The notes beneath the pieces were generated by a model, which saw nothing but the letters and a program-made list of their open reading frames with translations, did not search any database and was not told the origin of the DNA. Positions 44,082 to 55,803 of a stretch of 64,000 nt of DNA are shown here, piece by piece. The position numbers and the translations under genes were made by a program. This DNA is from Liolophura sinensis (Eukaryota > Mollusca > Polyplacophora > Chitonida > Chitonidae). Numbering within the stretch: the first letter of the stretch is position 1; every line of letters begins with the position of its first letter. The stretch covers positions 11,060,163 through 11,124,162 of the forward strand of contig NC_088297.1 of NCBI RefSeq assembly GCF_032854445.1, written 5' to 3'.

Positions 44082-47000
44082 ATGGTTTCGTGCCTGGTAA
44101 ATAGAAACCGCCTCAAACTTGTGGACAATGGAGATTTCCAATACCTTCGGGATTACATGTTACAATACAACGTGTTTTTTCCAGACGAAGTGGAAACTAT
44201 GGAGAGTAAGGGAGAAAGGCGTAGGATTATGTCTGCGTAAGTATATTTCAATACAGCGGAGTATGCCAGCTATCATGAGTGCCATATAACCGATCATATC
44301 GCATTGCAGGACAGATATTGTTACCCTGTGATTCTGGGGTAGACCATATATAGCCTAACACAGAAGTTTAGATTAGTTTGAAACATCCAGCTTGTATGTC
44401 CATTCGAATGAAAGGCAAGAATTTCTGACCACCGTTCGTTTAATGAGCCACGACAAAAGATGGCAATGACAGTATCGGCATGCACTACTGCTTGTGTAAG
44501 CAACATTTAAAGGACAAGACCAACGCATTTTGAGTGGGCAGGAGTTGTTTCTAGATGCTTTTTTTATGACAAGACCTGCATTCACTTAAATCAGTTTTAA
44601 TATAAGCGATTAACTAACTCATTTTTAAAACGGAAGTGACGCACGTTGTGTATGTTGGCAGTTCAACAACAACATAATTCTAATGTCAGCTTACATGCAT
44701 TTTTAGTCGCACGCGTGTGACGATGAACTAACGTGCCACACAGTATAGAGACACACCCATCCCTGGCAGAAATGAGACAAGTAGCAGTTTTTACGATCAC
44801 GTGACATGGGGATTTACCTAAGATACGTCTTCACTCTGTAGGTCGGGTACATGCATGTAGGTCGGGTATATGTATGTAGATCGGGTATATGTACGTAGTA
44901 ACTCATACATTCAGGTGCCCAACGACACTGACTATATAAATACATTCTCAGGTGGGAAAGCTGTTGTGACTTAAGCCATGGAGCAAGGGGTCGTGTAACT
45001 TGCTACTGTTAGGTAGCTAGAATAAAACACTGACTGAGGTAAACTGACAAGAGGTCGCATTTCACCCGTTAGGCCTACGTCCAATATTGGACTCGCTAAA
45101 GCAGAGTTTAACTCTGGATATATGTATATTTCAATCATTGTGGTTGCATATTATATTTTGTGTATATATGGGCGTAACTCCATTACTGTTTGATTGATAA
45201 TGTCAATATAGTATTTGACATTTAATAGTTGTTGCTACAATTATAAGAGATCGGGTTTCTTGTAAGTACTATTTTTTTCAGCATGAATGTAGATTATCAT
45301 AGTCACTTGCTGTTTAAAAGATAATAATTGGTAACGTTTTAAACAGTAACATTAGCTGAGTTTTTATTAGGTCAATTCTTGTGACCTAGATTTTGTTGTT
45401 AGTTCCCTTTTATTGGACATTTAGGACAAGAAGTAACCATAGTTTTATCCTTGAGATCATTCTGAGACTGGAATAGGGTAGTGAATGGTGATTCTCACGT
45501 AGAAATAGTCTTGAACGTCGGTTTATAGTAGGATTTGTGCGGTTATAACAACGACATCGGTCGAAGAATTTAGCATTACGTTGTTGTTGTTGTTGTGGAT
45601 ATTCCCCGGTTGTAAACTCATGGCAATGCTTTCTTTGAAATCTAAGTGTTGTGATTGATGAAATATGGTTGAGTATGTAGTAGATATACTCTAGGAAGCG
45701 TTTGATAGCAGTACTTACTCATGATGGCATCGTTTTAATGTACATTTTTCGTGAAGTTTACCCTTGAAAATTAGGTCCTACCGTTTTCTTAACCATCCAT
45801 TTTGCGCGTAAGCAAGTTTCGTGCATATGATAATTTTTATGCATACATCGACTCTTGTAGATGTGAGATAAGCTTTTAAATTAAAATCATGGATAAAGGG
45901 AATTATTACGTCTTTTGGTGATTTTCATTGTTGACTTTTTAAGGCAACAGTAAATGACTTGAGAAGGTTTAAACGTTTGGAGAGAAAACCCCATTTTCCA
46001 CGTCAGTGATAGTGATATTATTTTAGGTTTGTGATTGACGTGCAGCTGTTTTGTTGGTTAGCCAATCACATAGCGGGATTCCGTACTTAAGCTCCGCCTA
46101 CTTTGTTGAAAATGTATAAAGGGAGCATCAGCGTGAAAACTGATGAGATGATCTCGAAGGCCGAACACTAGACATGGTAGGTATCTGTGCTAAAGCCAAA
46201 ATTTAATCTAATAACTCAGTAAAAACCTACCATAAAGTGTTGAACAAGTGGTGCCAAACCATTTTGGTGAATTCATAAAAGTTGGATGCCATTAGATGTA
46301 GTCCTTGACCGATGCTCAGCAAAATGGTTCTGTCGTCTGTCACAGCTAAAATTCCCTAGTGCATATGCACTAGGATCCACGGACGATAGGTTGATGGAAT
46401 CAGCCGGTGAAGAATCTCTAGTGAAATTTCGGCAGTGTTAAACGTTAGTGTGAATGGAGTCTCTGTAGCCACTAGGTGAAGTATCAAGAGTGCAGACGCA
46501 CTAGGACCCACAGGAAATACATTAATGGGATCGGCCGATGTAGAATCTTTCTAGAGGAAGTTTCGGCAGTGTTTAAACGTTAGTGTGGATAGAGTGTCTG
46601 TAAATACTAGATGAAGTATTAGGAACTGAGGAGCGTCTGGGGTAATAGGCTCACCATAATGATATGTAGTGCTGTGTTTTGATGAATTAGAAACACCACC
46701 ACATCCCTGTCATCAATCTACTTGAATATAGGGGAAATAAAACTGTTGTTGTTCAATGATGAACTAAACATTCTGTCTGGACCTTCATCAATGCATATTT
46801 ATTTCACCACTGGAATTCATGGTTTTTCTTCAGTCTCTAATATGGCCGTCCCGATTATTTAAATAAGGAAGAATCGAATATACCTGGAACTTAAAATCAT
46901 GTCGCGGTGCCTCTTCAAGTTTGGTGTAAATGCTTACATCATCCCATGGTTTGTACCAAACTTCACAAGGCGCTATCAAAGGGGGAATGAGTTCACGAGA

Positions 47001-50000
47001 ACTGGTACTCACCATAGATTTTCAGAGTGAAAAGGAAATGTAATTGCTCTACACTTGAACAGTGATAAGGAAGAATTACCCGCGACAATATGTATATAAT
47101 ATATATATATTTACAATGAAAGCTCAGTACGGAAAAAAAATTGTATACGTGGTGTCCACGTTGTCAGTCCGATTCGACGTGCCACGTGTTGAGTGTGTGT
47201 CACCATGTCGTAAAGGTAAAAGCACTGACATGAGTTTATCTGTTCAACATCTTAATAAATATCCCACAAACGCTCGGTCATATATATACGATATGACTCG
47301 CAAGACAAATTTGGTTTCAAAAACCAACCTCTTATAGATTTGAGAAAAAGAAATGTTAATCCATGCATGTAAAATATTCATTAGGCCCATTGTTAGCGAC
47401 AAATACTCTTCAGTTGGCCTATTTTATCGGATATACTTCTTGCGTATCCACCATCAGCGCATAGCGGATAAGCCTTCGAGTTACACTGTAGACGATTTGT
47501 CACTATGAGCGGGTTTGTCGTCAGCATGATCAAGATTGGGACGATTTCCGGTTCGTAGCTGCAATGAAATCCTTTACTGAGAATTCAGTATTATGCTACA
47601 ACAGACTGTATTTATTAAAAGGAAGTGTACAGAAGCGGAATATTTAGATTTTGCTCTGATACTACACACTATCTAGTCACATGGACAGGCGAACACACCA
47701 TCAAATTTGAACCATTCATCTCCTTTTCCAGTCTCTTAATTGCAGATATATGAAAACAAAAAACAGTTACTAATGTATTGTCTCGCCGATCCTTATCTCT
47801 TTGTAGGTGTGTGGACCGTCTTTATCAGAAGCCGCCCGAAGTGATTATGAAGTTCTTTAAAGTTCTGAGAGAAGCGGACAAACATCTTCACGATCAACTT
47901 GATTTAAGAGTCCCTACAATACGTCAACCTCCTGAAAATTCCGAAGACAGGATAGTGGCATTTGCCCTTTCTTTAAATGGTACATCTAAGCCCGTATTTA
48001 TCAAACGACTTATGACTTAAGTCATAAATTGCAATTGCTTGAAAAGCCAAACTCAGAAAAGGAAAGAATTCAAATTATGGTTGGTACATCGTTCTGCTGC
48101 AGAAAATTAGCGTACGTATTGTAAACTTTACAGAACAAAACATTTCATTTGTAACCGCATGTGCTTGAATTTTTGACTTGAATTTTTAAGACTCTTGATA
48201 AATTTAGCCCCTGGACTACGTTGTTGTTGTTTTTTTTCTCATGGAATTGTAAGACAGCTCCCTGCATTGAAACGAAACGACTTCACAGTGAAGTAGTTTG
48301 AAGTGAAGATTCAGTCTAACTTTAGTCCAAGATAGTCTAACTTAAGTCTAAGATAGTTGTGTGATCCTGAGGCGAGTATAACTTTTTTCTTCCTTTCCAT
48401 TTGCGGAAGTACAGCCACAGCTATCAAAGGCCAACAGTCGCAAAGGTATGTCTTAATGCTTGTCATAAATATCGTCGAATCGTTCCAAAATTTATACGTT
48501 TCCTTTATGGCAAACTGTGTAGAAACAACAACAGAATTCAGTTCCACTTCAATATTTTGCCAAGATTTTCGTGTCAAGTTTATCAAGAATCACACAATAA
48601 ACAGGTAAATGTTGGTATTTGCTCATATGCCTAGACGTGTTCGGATCGTGTATGATAGATCATTTCGGAACAAACCTTTTTTGAAAACAAATTCAGCCAG
48701 ATGTCCGAAATATGTATATTACATTTGCATAATTCTCTCCTCCTATCCCATACCTCTTACGTAAAAGGTTGGCAAATGGTTCACATATGAATCTGCGATG
48801 TAATGTCCCTCTGTGCGCAATATTATAGTCGTGGAAATAGTTATGAAAAGAAACAATAAAGTGAAATTACTGAATTCCGAAGCCCCCCTATTTTTGTTGC
48901 AGTATGTTTTATATTATATTCTTTTTAAATTGAAAAGGATAAAACGGTAAACTGAAGTAAGAAGTAATCATCAGTAGAAATACCATTGGAAAGCTTATCT
49001 AAAAATACCTTTAGTTGTGTTTTTAGATTTGTTTTCACTGTATTAAATGTTGTCAAATATATCACGCCAACCATTTTCTGGACATAAAACAGGTATTTAA
49101 AAGTTTCGTGTACAGGCACTAATTACACATATCAAAATTCACACGAATATTATTCACACCGTAACATATAAAACTGTAGGCAAAAGTGCGTCATCACTGT
49201 CACTTTATCATTATAACCATAAAAACTACTTTCAGATTTAATTCTGTCAAAAAATCTAACAAAGTAAGTATATAATAAGAAGATAATTTTGATAAGATAT
49301 TTTCAAATGTAGTCTTTAATGATCGTTCTACTGATGTTTACTTCACTTTAAATGGTTGTTTCCATTTAAACAATTTAAGTGTCGAGAGCAAATATATCTT
49401 AAATCACCAAAAATCTCGTCCATGACTAACTTGTCTAATTTTCATGATTCTGGGAGTTCTATGAATTTTAGAAAGATGTTTTGAGGTTTACTTGGAACAT
49501 AGGGTGATATTCTACTGGAAATTTTTTAGTTTTGGCACCAAAACTATTTTGTGGCCTTTTTTTGCCAGTCTAAAAATGCACTTTTGTGGGCGAAATTTTA
49601 GATCATTTCGGGCTATAAACATACCCGTCCCATCAAGCTATTCTCACATGTTCCTAGGGGGCCTCCTTGGCTCAGTTTGTTAGCGCGCTAGCGCAGGATA
49701 ATGACCCAGGAGCATCTCACCACTGCGGTCTCTATGAGTTCAAGCTGGCTTACTCTGCGGTCGTACGTGAGAAGGTCATACCAGCAACCTGCGAATGGTC
49801 GTGGGTTTCCCCCGGGCTGTGCCCGGATTCCTTCCACCATAATGTTGGCCGCAGTCGTATAAGTGAAATATTCTTGAGTACAGCGTAAAACACCAATGGA
49901 ATAAATAAATAAATAAATAAATAAATGTAGCTCATATTCTCTTACATATATATTTCATAAAATTAATCTGTTTTAGATTAACGGGACAAAATGAAAAAGT

Positions 50001-53000
50001 TTACGACTACAATGTGAGTATGACGAACAGTTAAAAGAGGCCTTGATCTTATGACTTCGGTCGCTTCAGTGGCCTAATGATTTACCCGACCAGGGATCAA
50101 ACAAAAACACTTTAAAAAATGATACTTATTGTTGCCTCGCCTGGAGCTCAGCACTGAGAGTTTAGAGCAAGGAAACAGGGCTGATTAGCCCGGTGTCAGT
50201 ATAATGTGACTGGGTGGGGTGTCAAACTTTGGCAGTACTATCACCTTGCTATACAGAGACATAATACATATATATGTACTCACACTTAATGACTTCTGAT
50301 CATCAGATGGTTGAAAAATGTTAAGTACGACAGGAAACCTCAAGAATACATCCATTCATTCTTGTCGCTTTGTTCTGGATTTATTGGAAAGGAAATATAT
50401 CCACTTTCAAAGTGACATTTGAACCCCTTTCAAACCCTTAGATGAATACTAGTTCATGATTAAAAAAGTAAATTGTGTACGGAACCGAAGACACGAGACA
50501 TGACACTCAACCCTGTGACATTATAATGATACCGGTCCAACCAATCCATTTTACTGTCTTTAATCTCTCAATGCTGAGCGCCAAGCGAGGCAGCAGCAAG
50601 AACCATTTTTATGAACCGAACCGGGTTTGATCCCATTTCTCAAAATATCGAGGCGGACGCTCTAACCTCTAGGCCACCGGTATGGTCCACTTTTCAGCAG
50701 ATGACCCTGTCTGCCAAAACCCTGTATTTGTGCCCTCACTCTCTCTCTCATTTTTTTCTCACAGCATCTCAAGATGTGTCTACGCCCACTTGCAACATGC
50801 ATTTACAGTAGATACACACGACAGATTTTGAGCATCCATACAATCTTATTACTACTCTCTAATCTAATTTACATCATTTTAATTTCAAAGACAATATACA
50901 GCAACAGGTGTTCCCAAATACCCACCATTTAATAATTATTTTCAACTCTTTTTCTTCTCAACGTAATGATCTAACGTAATGAAAACCACATTTCCAAGTA
51001 ACTACATATTTCACTTTTCCTTTCAGAACGACGAAAGGTCAGATGTGAAGGTCACAATAATGCGGAAATCTTCCGAATTACAAGGCTATGAACATAGGAG
51101 AGAAAACAAATTAATGCAATATTTCAATGCCGTTGGGATTGAAGAAACGGGCCAGTTCATACATTTGAGAGTGTATCAAATACATCGGTTAGATTTTGTC
51201 AAAACGGAAAGAACGTACAATTTGGGAAATGTCATCAAAAAGAGTAAGAACAACTATTGGATTGTTAGAGATTCCACAATTGGTCTTACCGGCAGTTCGT
51301 GTGAAAATTTTGAAGTGGCAAAACTGAACTGCCCTCTTCTACCAGAGGACGAGTCCGGTTTCAGGACACTGGAGGAGGCACTGGAATCGTACGAAAGGTC
51401 AACCGTTACAGTAAAGGTGGCACAGGTGAATATTTTGTTTGATCCCAGGATATTGTTAAGTTCGCTTTGAATGATACTTCGGAGGCCTCTGTGGCCGAGG
51501 TGATTGGCACGCCTGCGCGTCAATGACTCTGGAGCCCTCCCATCTATGATGTCAGTTCAAGGCCAACTCATGCTGGTTTCGTTTCCGGCCATACGTGGGA
51601 AGGTCTGCCAGAAATTATGGATGGCCGTGGGTTTCCCCAGGTGACCAGTTTATTCTAACCATCATGGCTGCAGCCGTCGTAGAAGTGAAATATTCTTGAG
51701 CTCGGCATAAAACACCAATCAAATAAATAAACAAACTAAACATGCTTCTTGACTGAGCATTTGAAAAGTTAAAAACTGTTACTCATTTGACATGACTCCA
51801 TACCTGCATCAACATTTGTGAATTTCTAACTACATAACTACATTTGCACATTTTATTGTTGTTCGGCTACTTTTAATATTTTTGTACTGTTACTTTATTA
51901 ACGAAACAGCTAATCTAATTTCATTGAAAATAACAGTTTGGAACAACATGAATTACAATCAAAGATCATGAGTGTCGATGTCCCTGAGCAGCAACATTTG
52001 CTAGCAATACAACATAACACACATGTCTGCTCGAGTACATTCAGAGAGAGAAGGTAAAGTCGTTCAGGTAATCGCGTTTCAGTCGTTGTGACATGTACCT
52101 TATATTCCATGTCTATCAATGACGGCCGAACCCAAAACTATACACGAACCACAAGCGCCTTGCGCACTCATTGTTTGCTTTCGTGATTCTTGTGGAATGG
52201 GTTTTCGCGATATTTATTTTATTTGATTCATTTGATTGGTGTTTTACGCCGTACTCACGAATATTTCACTTATACGACGGCGACCAGCATTACGGTGGGA
52301 GGAAGCTGGACAGAGCACGAGGGAAACCCACGACCATCGGCAGTTTGCTAACACCTTCCCACGCACGCCCAGAGAGGAATACATTTTAAGCTGGACTTGA
52401 ACTGACAGTGCATTCACTGGGATGATAATTTGAATTCGTGGAATTGATTATCTCCCTTGCATGTTTATATTGCCCTCTTGCTACATCTAGCTAAAATCCA
52501 TCTTCTCAGATCCTATATTCTTGTGTCATTCCCGTCCACAGGTTTCGCCAGTCAAATATCGAGACAATTTTCTGGCAATAAGAAGCTTGTCCGCCAAAGA
52601 CTCTAGTAACAAAACGGTGAAAATTGACTTGTTTGGTAATCATGCAGAAAAAAATTATGCTAAGAATGATGTGGTGAAATTAACGAGTGTTTACAAGAAG
52701 GTGTACCGAAACAGAATACAGCTTAGCCTTTCCAAGACATCAGATGTTCAGGTAACGTTTTACATTTTTAGTTTGAGATTTGAATTTGTAAACCTCCCAT
52801 CCCGATTACATTCAAGGTTTCCGAAGCAATGCAAAGAGTATAAGAGTAATCTGGGTTTATTCATTACCGGAAGGGTTACAGCACGTTCCAACAAAACGAA
52901 TATCGCCTCCATGCACCGAAGAGTTTCGTTGCACTCAGCGCATATTATTACCTCCCTTTAATACTCCACATGGCACTGTGATGACTATGCCGACTTTACC

Positions 53001-55382
53001 AGTTCCTATTTACATTTTGACCAAATTACGAAAATTAGCACAAAAGGAGAAACATCTGTATATTACCAACCTTTAGAAATGATATATTCATATCTCAATA
53101 ACACAATGTTGCCGACATGGTGCATTTAATAGATCTTTATATCCTTATGTCAGGCTTCTGGTCAGGGAAAAATGTGTACAGTTTCAGAATTGATCATTTT
53201 ATATCTGGAGAAGTGCCCAACAAGTACAATAAATCTGTTTATTTACGATCTGTTGATATTGATTTAGGGTTTTGAATCACGGAATAAATCATAATAGGTC
53301 AGGGTTGTTATTTCACGTTACCTGTCTGAAATATGAGTATTAACAACCGTAAAATATGAACATGTTTGTCAACTTTGAACAGATGAAGGAGATTTGTGGT
53401 AAAAAATTTACATTCGCTGATCAAACCAAATGTTGTTTACTTACCAACTTTTAGCTCACAAAATTGTCTTTCTTTTAGTAATCTGTTACACATGGGTAAA
53501 GAGAATTATTCCAACATTCGATATCGTGATTAGAGTCGGAAAAACTTCCTGTGACGTCAGAGTCCCTAAACTCTTATAATATGGACCATTAAGCCCACCA
53601 TAGAATTCAAATGATTGAAGGCCTTTAACTCTTTTCACACAAATCTATATAAAATAAATGAAGGTATATGTATGCATAGTTTGAAATGGTTTATGTAGTG
53701 ATACCTGTTTTGATTTTTAGAGGTCTTTTCCTTTAAAGGGATACAAAATCAATGTTGATTGGCTCACAGTGAAGATAGGCTTTTAAGGGTTAAACTCTAC
53801 AGGATTAGTCACGCTTCAATAAATCTACCATAGCTAAAATTCAGCTCAGGTTAGGCATAGCCTGGACTTGCCTATCTCTTACACCAACCAATCATAAACG
53901 ATTCTATATTCCTTTAGGCTGCACCTTAATTTATACTTATCAATTTTTAAAAGTCTTTTTAGAAATGTATTGGAGTAATCAGTTACATGTATTTGCCACA
54001 TTGCAACTGCTTGATGAAATATTCTATACCTTACAGTATTTTACAGCTTACGGAATGCTGAATGACACTATTGTGTGGACAGAATCATTTGCTTTGTAAT
54101 TTATTTTCAGTTCATGCCTCCTGAGAGCTTGCAAATAGCAATCGGAGACGACGATTATCTTTCCGATAGTGATTTCGAGGATACACCACTGGACACATTT
54201 AAAATCACGGAATGTCTGGGGTGCCACATCTACAACTGCTGTGATAAACCAGGTGAACGTAATACTCACAGCGCATGTGTCGCTACTCTCGCTTTACATT
54301 GCTGCTGGCACTAGCATACTCCTTATGGGGCATTTGTCCCTCTCTTCCCTCGCTTTACATAACTGTCACCGATACCATACTCCTTACAGCCCATGTGTCA
54401 CTCTCTACCCTCGCTATACCACTATATCACTGCCACCGATACGGACAAAGACCCCCATCACTACTTCCGTTTTTCGGTACGAATGTAATTCTGTGTATTT
54501 TAGGGTGTAAAGTCTTTTTTTTTGCTGCCAGCCTGCTGTTTTTGGTGTACAGGTACATGCTTAGTATCAAAATGCTGGAAATTGTGTAAGCTTTGGGCAG
54601 GTATCAGCAGGAACAAAACTTGGAAGTGCTGACAGTGATGTAATGGTATACAATGCCAAGGTTTTGGAGCCTGGGTCACGCTTGAGAACTTTATCCCTTA
54701 CTTACTTAGTTAACGCGATGACAACCACTTATTATATACATACGCATTTTAGCCTAAACAATCAAGAGTATAATTTTGTAATTATTATCACTTCCATTTC
54801 TTGTCAGAAATGCTACTGGTCCCAACTGTTTTATTTTTAATTATCGAATTACGTGCCTATGCCCATTTATCACGACAGTGCGCAGTTTTAAAGCTTTTTG
54901 CATTGACAATTCCAAATTCAGCATGTCTCATTCCTGATAGAATTTATTCAAGAATATTTCACTTATACCACGGCGACCAGCATTATAGTGGGAGGAAACC
55001 GGACAGACCTTCCCACGTACGGCCGAGATAGAAGGTAAACGTCCTCCCTGCAAAACATTTTATTTACTTTAATTTGTTCGATTTAATTTAAATTTCAGCT
55101 TGTTATGAGAAAAAGTTAAATGATGATGGAACGTGCCGGACGTGTGCCGAGCGCCCGGAAAGACAAATGAAGACGTGTCGGGCCACTTTTAAATACCTAA
55201 CAGAGGCCAGCAGATCTCCCATACAGATCACTCTGTTTAAGCCTACTCTATCCATACTCTTACAGGAGAATGTGGACTTGACCAGTTGGGATACTTTTGA
55301 AACACAGATTGCAAATGCTCTCCCGATTTGCTTCAAGTGTAAAATCAGTGAGGGGAAGTTTTACAACATTACAATGCAGTGA
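44082..55382 (+). CDS. CARD domain joined to RPA70-like OB folds with zinc ribbon; candidate nucleic-acid sensor
   Basis: Exons 44082-44236, 47807-~47993, 51027-51425, 52542-52751, 54111-54252 and 55099-55382 give about 458 residues. Exons 1-2 form a CARD (residues 5-85): NRNRLKLVDNGDFQYLRDYM, FFPDEVETMES, ERRRIMSACVDRLY and IMKFFKVLREADKHLHDQL. Exon 3 (115-247) holds a probable OB fold (QFIHLRVYQ, YNLGNVI). Exon 4 completes a second one: VTVKVAQVSPVKYRDN, VKIDLFGNHAEK, IQLSLSKTSDVQ. Exons 5-6 match the RPA70 DBD-C layout: C361-x4-C366-x10-C377-x2-C380, then ATFKYL and PIQITLF. Death folds recruit signalling partners and RPA-type OB folds bind single strands, so sensing of nucleic acid is inferred. 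The exon 2 donor is uncertain: CCC|GTATTT keeps phase 0, while G|GTACAT would require another exon. An acceptor abuts the first ATG, so a 5' exon is missing. Poly(A) signals follow at 55557 and 55798. Confidence 0.8.
44838..44900 (+). repeat. 20-bp tandem triplicate in CARD gene intron 1
   Basis: GTAGGTCGGGTACATGCAT, three close copies about 20 bp apart. Confidence 0.85.
45010..45060 (+). repeat. dispersed repeat, pair with 5850-5905
   Basis: AGAATAAAACACTGACTGAG followed by GTAAACTGACAA, nearly the same as near 5860. In intron 1 of the CARD gene. Confidence 0.5.
46367..46626 (+). repeat. ~130-bp tandem duplication in CARD gene intron 1
   Basis: Two copies starting GCACTAGGATCCACGG (46368) and GCACTAGGACCCACAG (46498), both with GAATC, TTTCGGCAGTGTT, AACGTTAGTGTG and ACTAG-TGAAGTAT in the same order. 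Copies have diverged noticeably, so the duplication is old. Confidence 0.85.
48035..48185 (+). repeat. dispersed repeat, pair with 23280-23400
   Basis: CTCAGAAAAGGAAAGAATTC, AAATTATGGTTGGTACATCG and TTGATAAATTTAGCCCC match 23296-23410 in order. It begins shortly after CARD exon 2. Confidence 0.6.
48186..49656. other. intron 2 of the CARD gene, nothing further recognised
   Basis: AT-rich. A possible 31-nt microexon (GTACAG|CCACAG ... GCAAAG|GTATGT, about 48414-48444) has reasonable borders but does not fit the phases of the neighbouring exons with the donors I can see. Confidence 0.35.
49657..49926 (+). mobile_element. SINE-A copy, full length, in CARD gene intron 2
   Basis: GGGGCCTCCTTGGCTCAG, GTTAGCGCGCTAGCGCAG, GACCCAGGAGC, GTGGGTTTCCCCCGGGC, GTATAAGTGAAATATTCTTG, then a long (AAAT)n. 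Confidence 0.93.
50130..50236 (+). mobile_element. SINE-C body fragment
   Basis: TTTAGAGCAAGGAAACAGG, GTGTCAGTATAATGTGACTG and GGTGGGGTGTCA match the inverted body at 56835-56915. Confidence 0.6.
50618..50690 (-). mobile_element. SINE-C head fragment
   Basis: Minus strand: GGGTTTGATCCCA reads as a B box and GACGCTCTAACCTCTAGGCC as an A box. Matches 56955-57010. Confidence 0.6.
50880..50930. mobile_element. MITE-B right-arm relic
   Basis: TTCAAAGACAATATACAGCA followed by GTTCCCAAATACCCACC matches the right arm of MITE-B at 35348-35389 with a few changes. The left arm is not found. Confidence 0.5.
51481..51739 (+). mobile_element. SINE-A copy, full length, in CARD gene intron 3
   Basis: GGAGGCCTCTGTGGCCGAGG, GCGTCAATGACTCTGGAGCC, GTGGGTTTCCCCAGG, GAAGTGAAATATTCTTGAGC, CAAATAAATAAACAAAC. 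It starts only 55 bp after the exon 3 donor. The central GGGCTCTGCCC is changed. Confidence 0.88.
52207..52425 (-). mobile_element. SINE-A copy in CARD gene intron 3
   Basis: GATTGGTGTTTTACGCCGTA, ACTTATACGACGGCGACCAG, ACGACCATCGGCAGTTTGCT, AGCTGGACTTGAACTGACAG. The head is truncated. Confidence 0.88.
53480..53765 (+). repeat. dispersed repeat in CARD gene intron 4, pair with 61535-61790
   Basis: About 280 bp collinear with 61535-61790: TCGTGATTAGAGTCGGAAAA, CTTCCTGTGACGTCAGAG, GAAGGCCTTTAACTCTTTTC, AATAAATGAAGGTATAT and AGGTCTTTTCCTTTAAA. Non-coding old interspersed element. Confidence 0.7.
54470..54580 (+). repeat. dispersed repeat, pair with 6030-6140
   Basis: TGTGTATTTTAGGGTGTAAA and GGTACATGCTTAGTATCAAA match 6055-6130. 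In intron 5 of the CARD gene. Confidence 0.55.
54940..55036 (-). mobile_element. SINE-A fragment with deletion, 62 bp before CARD gene exon 6
   Basis: TTCAAGAATATTTCACTTAT, CGGCGACCAGCATTATAGTG, then ACCGGACAGACCTTCCCACG joins two parts across the missing body. Confidence 0.85.
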
Positions 55383-55556
55383 CAATGACAAGAGATTCAC
55401 TAAGAAGGTACTATAATAACCTTGTATAGGGACGTAATTTTTTTTAAAGAAATTCACACAAAAATGTTGTTATGCAAATTCTCAGAAATGTCCTCGCTTG
55501 GACCGCAAAACATGTTAATGTGTCACCTTCCATATTTGTCTATCCTAAGTGTAAAT

Positions 55557-55562
55557 AATAAA
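55557..55562 (+). terminator. candidate polyadenylation signal of the CARD-OB gene
   Basis: AATAAA 175 bases after the stop codon. A second AATAAA is at 55798-55803. Confidence 0.6.
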
Positions 55563-55803
55563 GTTGTTATTTAACTTAAATTAAATTTCTGTCTGTGTAT
55601 CGGTTGGTCATGCTTTAGTTTATTCATGCTCGAATGTATTGTCCGAATTCGTTAAACGTTTGTTTCCAAGCACATTTATTTTTTTGAAACCTCACGTGAA
55701 ATCTGAAAATAAGCTGGATTCCTGCATACGTTTTGCATGCTTATATTAATTTTTATGTTTCTGAATTTTTGTCAGTTTGTGTGTGTTAACTGTTCTTAAT
55801 AAA

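Noticed and set aside
48414-48444. 31-nt microexon CCACAGCTATC...GCAAAG within CARD gene intron 2
   Set aside because: Borders are fair (TACAG| and |GTATGT), but 31 nt would need phase 2 on entry, and no phase-2 donor exists in exon 2. Mentioned, not annotated.
50611-50811. 66-codon frame before CARD gene exon 3 as an extra exon
   Set aside because: Most of it is the SINE-C head read in frame, and no splice sites join it to exon 2 or 3.
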